45,460 nt of DNA from Blastococcus saxobsidens (GTDB taxonomy: Bacteria; Actinomycetota; Actinomycetes; Mycobacteriales; Geodermatophilaceae). How positions within the stretch are numbered: the stretch's first letter is position 1; each line of letters starts with the position of its first letter. The notes under the pieces are model-generated. The model was given only the letters and a program-made list of their open reading frames with translations. It did not search any database and was not told the DNA's origin. The stretch spans positions 1 through 45,460 of the forward strand of contig NZ_JAAGWG010000035.1 in assembly GCF_010682065.1 (NCBI RefSeq), in the 5' to 3' direction. The position numbers and the translations under genes are program-made. Positions 16,187-24,547 of the stretch are shown here, in pieces.

Positions 16187-16623
16187 CCCGTGCCGGAACT
16201 CTCCCACGGCCGCCCCTGGCTCGGGGCGGATTCCACGACGAGGGATCCCCGGCGGGCGGCGGACCACCACACGAGGTCCTGCCTCCCCCCGGTCGAGAGG
16301 CGGTCCGGGAAGGAGGCGTGCAGCCACGCGAGCTGCCCCGACATCCCGCGCACCGTCACGTCGATGCCGAATCCCCGGGCCGCCTCGACGGCTTGGTGCA
16401 GGGCGCCGAGGCCGCGCAGGTTGCAGAACGTCAGGCCACCGAGCTCGAGGGTCAGCCGCTCGACCGGGGGACCGAGTGCGTCGAGGACCTGGTCGAGGAG
16501 CCGGTCGGCCGTCGTCCAGTCCGCCTCCCCCGCCACGACGATCACCAGGTCCCCGCCGGGCGGCGAGGCAGTGACGGACAGCGGGGAGAAGGGCAGGCGC
16601 TTCGGCGGGGGGAACGGATGCAC
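16183..16623 (-). CDS. STAS-domain protein lacking the phospho-acceptor Ser
   Basis: 146 residues with one STAS domain (about 15-110, VIVVAGEADWTTADRLLDQVLDAL…LTLELGGLTFCNLRGLGALHQA). Anti-sigma-factor antagonists usually have D-S-S-G at the loop before the second helix. Here it reads C-N-L-R-G, so the phosphorylatable Ser is absent and classic SpoIIAA-type switching is unlikely. The start is GTG 16623 with upstream CAGGAG. It leads a three-gene operon in which each gene overlaps the next by 4 nt, linking it to two GAF-ANTAR regulators. Confidence 0.8.
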   Translation of the reverse strand: MHPFPPPKRLPFSPLSVTASPPGGDLVIVVAGEADWTTADRLLDQVLDALGPPVERLTLELGGLTFCNLRGLGALHQAVEAARGFGIDVTVRGMSGQLAWLHASFPDRLSTGGRQDLVWWSAARRGSLVVESAPSQGRPWESSGTG

Positions 16624-16826
16624 GGTCGTCTCCTGGTCATCGCATGCGGGCGAGCGTCACCAGGGGCCGGAGCAACAGCGCCGTCGATGCGGCGATGGGC
16701 GCAACGCTACGGCGAGCGACGGGCCCTGTCAGCACGTCGGATGCCGCCATGGCGGCGCCGCGCCGTTTCTGCCGCGCCGCGCCCGCCCGGCTCACCGTCT
16801 GTCATCGCGCGGGCGCGGTCGCGCGA

Positions 16827-18692
16827 TCACGACGCGCTCGACCGCCGGACCGACCGCGGCGGGCGCAGGTCCCGGCCACCGCGGAGCAGGTCGCGGACGT
16901 CCGGAGCGGGCAGCGGTCGGCTGTAGAGGAAGCCCTGCGCGAGTTCGCAGCCGATCCCGGTGACGACGTCGTGCTGCTCCCGGCGCTCGACGCCCTCCGC
17001 AGTGACGTGCAGGCCCAGGGCGTGCGCCAGATCGCTGACCGCCGCCACGATGGCGGCGCCCGACGGGTCGTGCCCGATGTCCGCGACGAACCCCTGGTCG
17101 ATCTTGATGGCGTCCACGGGGAAGCGTCGCAGGTAGCCCAGCGAGCAGTACCCCGTCCCGAAGTCGTCCAAGGTCAGCCGGACCCCGAGCGCCTTCAGGT
17201 CGACCAGCACCGCCGTGTCGCGGCTGCCGTCCTCGATGAAGATGCCCTCCGTCAGCTCCAGGACGAGGGCCGCGGGATCCATCCGGGTCCGCTCCAGGAC
17301 GTCGGCGACGACGTCGGCGAAGCTCGGATCCATGAGCTGACGGACCGACACGTTCACCGACACGTCCAGCGGCTGGTCGGGGTGCTCGGCGAGCCAGCGG
17401 CCACGATCGGCGCAACTGCGCTCCAGCGCCCAGGCGCCGATCTCCCGGATCAGGCCGTTCTGCTCGGCGATGCCGACCGTGGTCAGCGCCGGGACCTTCC
17501 CGTGCTCGGGGTGGGCCCAGCGCAGCAGCGCCTCCACCCCGACGACGGAGCCGTCGCCGGTACGGACGATCGGCTGGTACGCCAGGTCCAGGTGCCCGGC
17601 CGCCAGCGCGGTGCGCAGGTCGCGGTCCAGCCGGTCGCGGTCACCGGCCACGTTCGCGCCGCGCAGGTCGAGCACCTGGTGGGTGGCGCCCCCCATGCGC
17701 TTGGCCTGGTACATCGCGAAGTCGGCGTGGGTGATCAGCTTGTCGGTCACCCCCTCCCCCGGTCCGGAGTAGGCGATGCCGACGCTCACCGAGCAGGCGA
17801 TCTCCTGATCGGCCACCACGAAGGGGACGGTGAACGCCTCGCCGACCCGGGCGGCCAGGCGCAGCACGTGGGCGACCTCCTGCAGGTCCTCGCACAGGAT
17901 GACGAACTCGTCGCCCGACACCCGGGCGAGCGTGTCCCCGGGGCGCACGACCTCCGACAGCCGGCGGGCCACCGCCACCAGCAGCTCGTCCCCGATGCGG
18001 TGCCCGTATGTGTCGTTGACCCACTTGAACCGGTCGAGGTCGGCGAACAGCACGGCAGCCTGGGTGCGCGACCGGTGGGCGCGCTGGGCGGCGTGCTCGA
18101 TCCGCTGCTGCAGCAGCGCACGGTTCGGCAGCCCGGTCAACGCGTCGTGCAGCGCACTGGCGCGAAAGCGGTCGGAGACCTCCAGGGCCTCCTGACGCGC
18201 CTGCGCGTTGAGCAGGTATGCCGCCGCGACGTCGGCCAGGGTCTGGGCAGCCGCCGTGTCCCTCGGGTCCAGCACCCCGGCCCGGTCCCGGTACAGGTCC
18301 AGCGCTCCGAGCCGTCCGTCGCCGTGCCGGAGCGGGAACGCGAAGACCGCCTGCACCCCTGCGGCCAGCGCCGTGGGGATGAAGTCGACGAAGCGACCGT
18401 CGCGCCGCAGGTCGGGGACCGACACGGCCTCGCCGGTCTCGTAGGCGGCCAGACACGGACCGTGTCCCAGCTCGGTCTGCAGCTGCTCGAAGGCGAGCGC
18501 GTCGGCGTCGGACGCCGCGACGTAGTGCGGGGCCGCGCCGGGTGAGATCAGCGTGACACCGGCCGCCGTGACGTCCAGGACGTCGACGATCCGCTCGACC
18601 AGGTGGTCCAGGATCCCCTGGATGGGGAAGTCCGTGGTCAGGGTGCGAGCGAAGTCGCTCAGCACCGACGACAGCGTGTCCTCGTCGACCAT
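16827..18692 (-). CDS. GAF-GGDEF-EAL cyclic-di-GMP enzyme
   Basis: 621 residues. An N-terminal GAF domain (about 15-165) precedes a GGDEF domain whose active site reads SGDEF at 259-263, with an RxxD inhibitory site (RPGD) nine residues before the motif. The C-terminal EAL domain begins near 350, with Glu387 of EALLRW, and includes VSVNVSV, LELTEG, LDDFGTGYCSLGYL, IKID, TAEGVE and AQGF. Both halves keep their main catalytic residues, so synthesis and hydrolysis of c-di-GMP are both possible, with GAF input deciding the balance. No membrane segment is present. ATG 18692 is taken as start; upstream codons are Arg-rich and implausible. It lies about 200 bp downstream of the STAS operon start on the same strand. 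Confidence 0.9.
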   Translation of the reverse strand: MVDEDTLSSVLSDFARTLTTDFPIQGILDHLVERIVDVLDVTAAGVTLISPGAAPHYVAASDADALAFEQLQTELGHGPCLAAYETGEAVSVPDLRRDGRFVDFIPTALAAGVQAVFAFPLRHGDGRLGALDLYRDRAGVLDPRDTAAAQTLADVAAAYLLNAQARQEALEVSDRFRASALHDALTGLPNRALLQQRIEHAAQRAHRSRTQAAVLFADLDRFKWVNDTYGHRIGDELLVAVARRLSEVVRPGDTLARVSGDEFVILCEDLQEVAHVLRLAARVGEAFTVPFVVADQEIACSVSVGIAYSGPGEGVTDKLITHADFAMYQAKRMGGATHQVLDLRGANVAGDRDRLDRDLRTALAAGHLDLAYQPIVRTGDGSVVGVEALLRWAHPEHGKVPALTTVGIAEQNGLIREIGAWALERSCADRGRWLAEHPDQPLDVSVNVSVRQLMDPSFADVVADVLERTRMDPAALVLELTEGIFIEDGSRDTAVLVDLKALGVRLTLDDFGTGYCSLGYLRRFPVDAIKIDQGFVADIGHDPSGAAIVAAVSDLAHALGLHVTAEGVERREQHDVVTGIGCELAQGFLYSRPLPAPDVRDLLRGGRDLRPPRSVRRSSAS

Positions 18693-18944
18693 GCCGCCCC
18701 CAGCCCGCGGTGAACTCACCCCGCGGGATCTGGACGGGACACGCCGGTGGACGTGCTGGGCAGGACGATACGGGGCCGACCGTCGCGACTCCATTCCGGC
18801 TCGGTCCGGCCCGGCACCCCTCGCGCCCTGCGCAGGACCGCACGGCGGGACGGGCGAGCGCCGTCGGCCGGCGTCGGGAGCGGCGTCACGGCGACGTCCG
18901 AAAACCGCCAGAAGTCATCGTCCCCCACTGGCATGCTCGTCGGC

Positions 18945-20492
18945 ATGAGCGAGTTCCTGGACCACGAGCGCTGCTACCGCGCCGTCGCCGGCCGGGACGC
19001 GCGCTTCGACGGCTGGTTCTTCACCGCCGTGCGCACCACGGGCATCTACTGCCGGCCGTCCTGCCCGGCCCGCACCCCGCTGGCCCGCAACGTCTCCTTC
19101 TTCAGCACCGCGGCGGCCGCGCAGGGCGCCGGTTTCCGCGCCTGCCGCCGCTGCCGGCCGGACGCGGCACCCGGGTCTCCGGACTGGGACGTCCGCGCCG
19201 ACGTCGTCGCCCGCGCCATGCGCCTGATCGCCGACGGTGAGGTCGAGCGGTCCGGCGTCCCGGGCCTCGCCGCCCGCCTCGGCTACTCCGAACGGCAGCT
19301 GAACCGGCTGCTGGTGGGCGAGCTGGGCGTCGGACCGCTGGCCCTGGCCCGGGCGCAGCGGGCCCAGACCGCGCGGCTGCTGATCGAGACCACGGACCTG
19401 CCGATGGCCGACGTCGCCTTCGCGGCCGGCTTCGCCAGCATCCGGCAGTTCAACGACACCGTCCGCGAGGTCTTCGCGCTGACACCCACGGAGCTGCGCC
19501 GCAGCCGCCGCGCCGCCCCCGGGGGGCAGCCCGGCTGGCTCAGCCTCCGCCTGGCGGCCCGGGCCCCGTACGCGGCCGACGAGGTCCTGCTCTTCCTGGG
19601 CGCGCACGCCGTGCCGGGGCTCGAGGAGTGGGACGGGACGACGTTCTCCCGGGTCCTCGACCTGCCGCACGGCCCCGCCGTCGTGCACCTCTCCCCCGCG
19701 GCCGACGGCGCGGCCGCCGTGACCGCGCGACTCCGGCTCACCGAGCTGCGCGACCTCGGGGTCGCCGTCAGCCGGTGCCGGCGGATGCTCGACCTGGATG
19801 CCGACCCGGCGGCCGTGGACGACGTGCTGGGCGCCGACCCCGCTCTGGGCCCACTCGTGGCCGGCGCACCCGGACGCCGGGTCCCCGCCTCGCCCGATGC
19901 CGACGAGCTCGCCGTGCGCGCCGTCCTCGGGCAGCAGGTGTCGGTCGCCGGCGCCCGCACCCTCACCGCGCGACTGCTGACCGCGGCGGGTACGCCGCTG
20001 CCGGAGCCGGTGGGCACGCTGACGCACGCCTTCCCCCGGCCGGAGGCCCTGGCCGACGCCGACCTGACCGCGGTGGGGCTCACCGGTGCGCGGCGCCGGA
20101 CGGTGCACGCGCTGGCCACCGCGCTGGCCGACGGCGCGGTGACCCTGGGTCCGGGTGCGGAGCGCACCCAGGCCGAGCGGGAACTGCGTGCGGTGCCCGG
20201 CATCGGCCCGTGGACCGCCGCGCTCGTGGGACTGCGCGGGCTGGCCGACCCCGACGTCTGGCTGCCCGGTGACCTCGCCCTGCGCAGGTCGCTGGCGGCC
20301 CTCGGCAGCAGCGACACCGCCGCCGCCACCCGCTGGCGCCCGTGGAGCTCCTACGCCGTCCTGCACCTCTGGGCGCTCGCCGTGCCTTCCTTGTTCACCC
20401 GCCCATCCCCGCCCACCACCTGCCCGGGCCTCCCCTCCCCCCGCCCGACCACAACCCGCACCCCCGCACCCGACCTCTCCAGGAGCGCGTGA
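18945..20492 (+). CDS. Ada-AlkA fusion: alkylation-responsive regulator and 3-methyladenine glycosylase
   Basis: 515 residues in three parts. The Ada-type zinc domain (1-75) has Cys36, Cys40, Cys67 and Cys70; Cys36 in TGIYCRPSC is the expected phosphotriester methyl acceptor. An AraC-type HTH domain follows (about 85-190, LAARLGYSERQLNRLL and VAFAAGFASIRQFNDT). Then comes an AlkA-type glycosylase with the HhH-GPD motif LRAVPGIGPWTAALV and the catalytic Asp in LPGDLALRR. It senses methyl phosphotriesters, activates repair genes and removes alkylated bases. The last 35 or so residues are an unusual Pro/Thr-rich tail beyond the normal end. The stop overlaps the next gene start (TGATG). ATG 18933 is an alternative start. 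Confidence 0.9.
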   Translation: MSEFLDHERCYRAVAGRDARFDGWFFTAVRTTGIYCRPSCPARTPLARNVSFFSTAAAAQGAGFRACRRCRPDAAPGSPDWDVRADVVARAMRLIADGEVERSGVPGLAARLGYSERQLNRLLVGELGVGPLALARAQRAQTARLLIETTDLPMADVAFAAGFASIRQFNDTVREVFALTPTELRRSRRAAPGGQPGWLSLRLAARAPYAADEVLLFLGAHAVPGLEEWDGTTFSRVLDLPHGPAVVHLSPAADGAAAVTARLRLTELRDLGVAVSRCRRMLDLDADPAAVDDVLGADPALGPLVAGAPGRRVPASPDADELAVRAVLGQQVSVAGARTLTARLLTAAGTPLPEPVGTLTHAFPRPEALADADLTAVGLTGARRRTVHALATALADGAVTLGPGAERTQAERELRAVPGIGPWTAALVGLRGLADPDVWLPGDLALRRSLAALGSSDTAAATRWRPWSSYAVLHLWALAVPSLFTRPSPPTTCPGLPSPRPTTTRTPAPDLSRSA

Positions 20493-21043
20493 TGATCGCC
20501 CTGCTCGACCCCGGTGCCCCGCGCGTCCGCTACGCGACGGTGGCCACGCCGCCCGGCCCGTTCACCGTCGTCGTCGGCGAGGACGCCGACGGCCGCGACG
20601 TCGTCCTCGCCAGCGGCTGGACGGCGGAGCTCGGCGAGCTCTGGCCGGTGATCCACCGCTCGCTGCGACCCAGCGGCGCCGACGAGGACCCCCGGCTGCC
20701 CGTCCTCACCGCCGTGGAGGCCTTCGTGGCCGGTGACGTCACGGCGATCGACGGCGTGCCGGTGGCGCAGCGCTCGGGCCCCTTCCTCGAGGAGGCCTGG
20801 CAGGTGCTGCGCACGGTGCCCGCGGGTCAGCCCGACACCTACGCGGCCTTCGCCGCCCGCTGCGGCCGGCCCGCCGCCGTGCGGGCCGCGGCGAACGCCT
20901 GCGCGCGCAACGCCGCCGCGCTGTTCGTGCCCTGCCACCGGGTGCTCGGCTCCGACGGCGGGCTGGGCGGCTTCCGCTGGGGAACTCCGGTGAAGCGCTG
21001 GTTGCTCGACCACGAGACGGAGCACGCTCCGCTCGCCGCCTGA
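20492..21043 (+). CDS. ogt: methylated-DNA-protein-cysteine S-methyltransferase
   Basis: 183 residues. The active-site motif PCHRV has Cys148, preceded by the HTH region (TYAAFAARCGRPAAVRAAANACARN), and followed by GLGGFRWGTPVKRWLLDHE. It repairs O6-alkylguanine by irreversible methyl transfer to Cys148. AGGAG at 20481-20485 precedes ATG 20492, which overlaps the Ada-AlkA stop by one base. The residue before the helix is Ala (AAAN), and the usual RAVGxA(N/M) is slightly diverged, but all key residues remain. Confidence 0.9.
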   Translation: MIALLDPGAPRVRYATVATPPGPFTVVVGEDADGRDVVLASGWTAELGELWPVIHRSLRPSGADEDPRLPVLTAVEAFVAGDVTAIDGVPVAQRSGPFLEEAWQVLRTVPAGQPDTYAAFAARCGRPAAVRAAANACARNAAALFVPCHRVLGSDGGLGGFRWGTPVKRWLLDHETEHAPLAA

Positions 21044-21069
21044 CCCGACCAGCTCGAGGAGCGGAGCCC

Positions 21070-21365
21070 ATGTTCGCCGTCATCTACCGCTGGCGCCTGA
21101 AGCCGGGGCACGAGGAGTCGTTCACCCGCGGCTGGGAGCTCGTGACCCGGGCCATCCATGAGACCTGCGGCAGCTACGGCTCCCGGCTGCACCGCGGCGA
21201 CGACGGCACGGGGTGGCCTACGCGCGGTGGCCGGACGCCGCGACCCGGGACCGGTGCGACCACGCGGAGGCCGACGGCGAGCGGCTCATGGCCGAGGCCG
21301 TGGCCGAACGGCTGCCGACGATCACGATGACCGTGGAGTCCGATCTCCTGGCCGAACCGGCCTGA
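21070..21365 (+). pseudogene. antibiotic-biosynthesis-monooxygenase-like gene with a 1-nt deletion
   Basis: The first 47 codons (MFAVIYRWRLKPGHEESF…YGSRLHRGDDGT) match the ferredoxin-like ABM fold. After codon 47 (ACG, 21208-21210) the frame is lost. In the +1-shifted frame from 21213 the sequence continues naturally (VAYARWPDAATRDRCDHAEA…) to TGA 21363-21365. Restoring one base (ACG[T]GGGTG, i.e. Thr-Trp-Val) repairs the frame exactly. It is therefore a recent frameshift or a sequencing error. It sits 26 bp downstream of ogt in the repair operon, with GAGGAGCG before its start. ABM-fold proteins are small oxygenases or heme/quinone-interacting proteins. Confidence 0.8.
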
Positions 21366-21406
21366 CCTCACCGGTTCTGTCGGACCCCTCCGGCACCCTC
21401 CCGGAC

Positions 21407-22513
21407 ATGGACGCCGCTTCCCTGCTCCTCGGACTCCTCCTCGGGGCGCTGCTGGCCACCGCCGTCACCCTCGGCGTGGTCACCCTGCTGGCCCGTCGCC
21501 GGCCCGAGGACACCGGCCTGGAACCGGTGCACGAGTCGCTGGACCACCTCCACCGGCTGCTGGCCGGCATGGAGCGGGCCCGCGCCACCGCCCACGGGGA
21601 GCTGCGGGAGCAGATGGGCACGGTCGGCCAGGCCTCGGCGCAGCTCAAGCACGAGACGGCCGCGCTGGTCACCGCGCTCCGCACGCCGCACGTGCGCGGC
21701 CGCTGGGGGGAGGTGCAGCTGCGCCGGGTCGTCGAGGTGGCCGGCCTGCTCGAGCACTGCGACTTCGTGGAGCAGCCGTCCGGCACCAACGACGCCGGCG
21801 CCGGCGTGCGCCCGGACCTGGTGGTCACGCTGGCCGACGGGCGCCAGGTCATCGTCGACGCGAAGGTGCCGTTCACCGGCTACATCGAGGCGGTCCAGGC
21901 CGACGACCGCGCGGTGCGGGCCGAGCGCGTCACCGCGCACGCCCGCCAGCTGCGCACGCACATCGACCAGCTGGCCGCCCGCCGCTACCCGACCGCCTTC
22001 CGGCCGGCTGCGCCCTTCACCGTCCTCTTCGTCCCGTCCGACGGCTTCCTCACCACCGCCCTGGAGGCGGAGCCCGGGTTGCTCGAGTACGGCTTCACCC
22101 GCGACGTCGTGCTCGCCACACCCAGCACCCTGCTGGCCCTGCTGCGCACGGTCGCCTACTCCTGGCGCCAGGAGCGGCTGGCCCGCGACGCCGACCAGGT
22201 GCTGGAGGTGGGCCGGCGGCTGCACGCCCGGCTCAGCACGCTGTCCGGGCACCTGACCCGCCTGGGGTCCGCACTGTCGACCACGCTCACCCGCTACAAC
22301 GAGACGGTCGGCTCCTACGAGCGCTCGGTGCTCACCGCGGCCCGCCGGTTCGACGACCTGGGCGTGGCCGAGTCCCCGGTGCCCGAGCCAGCCCAGGTGG
22401 AGGCGACCGTGCGGACGCTGCGTCCGGTGGAACTCCCCGGCCCCGACGAGCCGTTCGGCCCCCCGCCCCTCTTCGACGACCTGGATCAGGAGCGCGACGG
22501 CACATCTGGCTAA
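21407..22513 (+). CDS. rmuC: RmuC-family DNA recombination protein
   Basis: 368 residues. An N-terminal membrane helix (about 4-27) is followed by a short coiled region (about 40-95) and the RmuC core (RGRWGEVQLRRVVEVAGLLEHCDF…RPDLVVTLADGRQVIVDAKVPF…FVPSDGFLTTALEAEPGLLEYGF…VVLATPSTLLALLRTVAYSW). The core resembles PD-(D/E)XK nucleases and is linked to limiting DNA rearrangements. The N-terminal coiled region is shorter than in E. coli RmuC, as is usual in actinobacteria. ATG 21407 has no Shine-Dalgarno; CACCCT seven bases upstream hints at a leaderless start. Confidence 0.9.
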   Translation: MDAASLLLGLLLGALLATAVTLGVVTLLARRRPEDTGLEPVHESLDHLHRLLAGMERARATAHGELREQMGTVGQASAQLKHETAALVTALRTPHVRGRWGEVQLRRVVEVAGLLEHCDFVEQPSGTNDAGAGVRPDLVVTLADGRQVIVDAKVPFTGYIEAVQADDRAVRAERVTAHARQLRTHIDQLAARRYPTAFRPAAPFTVLFVPSDGFLTTALEAEPGLLEYGFTRDVVLATPSTLLALLRTVAYSWRQERLARDADQVLEVGRRLHARLSTLSGHLTRLGSALSTTLTRYNETVGSYERSVLTAARRFDDLGVAESPVPEPAQVEATVRTLRPVELPGPDEPFGPPPLFDDLDQERDGTSG

Positions 22514-22711
22514 ACGGTTCGTCGCCGGCCGACTCCGGGGACTGGCAACTCGTTCGCACCGCGTGTCCCAACCATCACTCCCTGTCGCTGGATCACCACT
22601 GGACGCGGACGACGCGGCGACGTCCTACGGCTGACTGGCGACTTCTGTCGCTACCGTGATCGGCGACGGCACACCACTCGGGTGGGTCGGGCAACGGGAC
22701 GGAGAAGCGCC

Positions 22712-23368
22712 ATGGCCACGAGCACAGCGGGCGCCTGGCAGAGCGGCGCACGGCCGGAGCGGCCGTACCCCGCCCGCGCTCCGCGCCCCTCCGCCGCGGC
22801 GGACCGCCCGATGCGCAGCAGCTCGCGGTCCGGTGCCCCGGGCCCCGGGCGCTCCGGCGACCGGGCCCGCCCCGTCGAGCGCGACCGCGTCCGTGACCGC
22901 TACGAGCAGTCCGCCCCGGTCCAGCGGGGCACGGGCCGTCCCCACCCGGCCGACCGCGCGGCCGACCGCCCCGCCGAGCGGTCCATGGCCCCGGCCCGTG
23001 CCGGCTCGGCCCCGGACAGCCGGCTCCGTGGCTTCCTCGCCCTCGTCGCGGTCTTCCTCCTGACGCTGGCCGGCTGCGCCGTCGACTCCTTCGTCGGCTC
23101 GGGCCTGGGCCTGATCACGCTGGTCGCGCTGACCGCGAGCACCGCGGCCGCCGTCCTGCTCGTCCGTCGCCGCGACCTGCTGTCGGTCATCGTGGCACCG
23201 CCGCTGGTCTTCGCGGCCGTCGCCGCGGTGAACGTCGCCATGGCCCCCTCGGCCACGCTCAACCTGCCCACGATGGCCACGCTGCTGGTCCGGGGCTTCC
23301 CGACCATGGCGGCGGCCACCGTCGCGGCCATCGTCCTCGCGGTCTTCCGGATGGCCACCCGCCGCTGA
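22712..23368 (+). CDS. DUF6542-like membrane protein
   Basis: 218 residues. The first 105 are disordered and Arg/Pro/Ala-rich. Four predicted membrane helices follow (LRGFLALVAVFLLTLAGCAVD, LGLITLVALTASTAAAVLLV, LSVIVAPPLVFAAVAAVNVAM, FPTMAAATVAAIVLAVF). The domain resembles DUF6542, found next to ispH and ychF in actinobacteria. GGAG at 22701 precedes ATG 22712. Function unknown. A perfect palindromic terminator follows. Confidence 0.7.
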   Translation: MATSTAGAWQSGARPERPYPARAPRPSAAADRPMRSSSRSGAPGPGRSGDRARPVERDRVRDRYEQSAPVQRGTGRPHPADRAADRPAERSMAPARAGSAPDSRLRGFLALVAVFLLTLAGCAVDSFVGSGLGLITLVALTASTAAAVLLVRRRDLLSVIVAPPLVFAAVAAVNVAMAPSATLNLPTMATLLVRGFPTMAAATVAAIVLAVFRMATRR

Positions 23369-23386
23369 GCCGCTCTCCGAGCACGA

Positions 23387-23430
23387 ACGACGAAGCCCCG
23401 GTCCGCAGCTGCGGACCGGGGCTTCGTCGT
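23387..23430. terminator. 44-bp perfect palindrome, bidirectional terminator
   Basis: The 22 bases from 23387 (ACGACGAAGCCCCGGTCC…) are exactly complementary to the 22 up to 23430, with the centre at CAG|CTG. It lies between the converging DUF6542 and ispH genes, so it can terminate both. There is no strong U-tract. Confidence 0.85.
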
Positions 23431-23443
23431 GCCTGGGGTGAGT

Positions 23444-24415
23444 TCAGTCAGTGGGCTTCTGAGCGGCCTTCTCGGCGCGGCGCAGCTCGTGCGGCAGGGC
23501 GAAGACGAGCCGCTCCTCGGCCGCCTTGACCGTCTCCACGTCGGGGAAGCCGCGGGCGGCGAGCCAGTCGAGGACCTCGCTGACCAGGATCTCCGGAACC
23601 GAGGCACCGCTGGTGACACCCACGGTCGAGACGCCGTCGAGCCACGCCTCGTCGATCTCCGAGGCGTAGTCGACCAAGTAGCTGGCGCGGGCGCCGGCGT
23701 CGAGCGCCACCTCGACCAGCCGCACCGAGTTCGAGGAGTTCGTCGAGCCGACGACCAGCACGAGATCGCACTCCCCGGCCATCTGCTTCACGGCCTGCTG
23801 CCGGTTCTGCGTGGCGTAGCAGATGTCGTCGCTGGGCGGGGACTGCAGACCCGGGAACCGGCCCTTCAGCTGGTCCACCGTCGCCAGCGTCTCGTCCACC
23901 GACAGCGTCGTCTGCGACAGCCAGACCACCTTGTCGGGGTCGCGCACCTGCACGCCGGCGACGTCCTCGGGACCGTCCACCACCTGCATGTGCGCCGGCG
24001 CCTCGCCGAAGGTGCCCTCGACCTCCTCGTGCCCGCGGTGGCCGATCAGCAGGATGTCGTAGTCGTCGCGCGCGAACCGCTTGGCCTCCTGGTGGACCTT
24101 GGTCACCAGCGGGCAGGTGGCGTCGATGGTGCGCAGCTGACGGGTGGCCGCCTCCTCGTGCACCGCGGGCGAGACCCCGTGCGCGCTGAAGACGACGACC
24201 GAGCCCTCGGGGACCTCGTCGGTCTCCTCCACGAAGATGGCCCCCCGCCGCTCCAGCGTTGCCACCACGTGCTTGTTGTGGACGATCTGCTTGCGGACGT
24301 AGACGGGCGCGCCGTGGATGTCCAGCGCGCGCTCGACCGCGACCACCGCCCGGTCCACGCCGGCGCAGTACCCCCGGGGATCGGCCAGCAGGACACGTCC
24401 GCGCTGATCAGCCAT
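23444..24415 (-). CDS. ispH: 4-hydroxy-3-methylbut-2-enyl diphosphate reductase
   Basis: 323 residues, normal length. The three cysteines holding the iron-sulfur cluster are visible in [22 protein letters not shown] and [11 protein letters not shown]; the conserved Glu/Thr/Asn/Ser substrate contacts include [12 protein letters not shown]. It catalyses the last step of the MEP pathway, giving IPP and DMAPP. ATG 24415 has TACCAT six bases upstream (24427-24422) and no Shine-Dalgarno, predicting leaderless transcription. Confidence 0.97.
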   Translation of the reverse strand: MADQRGRVLLADPRGYCAGVDRAVVAVERALDIHGAPVYVRKQIVHNKHVVATLERRGAIFVEETDEVPEGSVVVFSAHGVSPAVHEEAATRQLRTIDATCPLVTKVHQEAKRFARDDYDILLIGHRGHEEVEGTFGEAPAHMQVVDGPEDVAGVQVRDPDKVVWLSQTTLSVDETLATVDQLKGRFPGLQSPPSDDICYATQNRQQAVKQMAGECDLVLVVGSTNSSNSVRLVEVALDAGARASYLVDYASEIDEAWLDGVSTVGVTSGASVPEILVSEVLDWLAARGFPDVETVKAAEERLVFALPHELRRAEKAAQKPTD

Positions 24416-24421
24416 GCACCC

Positions 24422-24427
24422 ATGGTA
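24422..24427 (-). promoter_or_regulatory. predicted -10 box of ispH, leaderless start
   Basis: On the minus strand TACCAT is followed by GGGTGC and then ATG 24415. Its position puts the transcript's 5' end at the start codon. An in-frame upstream ATG overlaps the box, but protein similarity begins at 24415. Confidence 0.5.
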
Positions 24428-24547
24428 GGTCCGCGGAGCGTCGATGCCGTCGGCCAGGAAGTGGTTCAGGCCACGTCCTACGCTCGGTCGAGCGGCATCC
24501 TCGCTGGTCCGTGTGTCGGTTACGGAGTTCTGGGGCACGCTGTGCGC

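Noticed and set aside
23429..24547. Extended N-terminus of the lipid-droplet-type gene.
   Set aside because: It is antisense to ispH; the conserved N-terminus begins at 24548.
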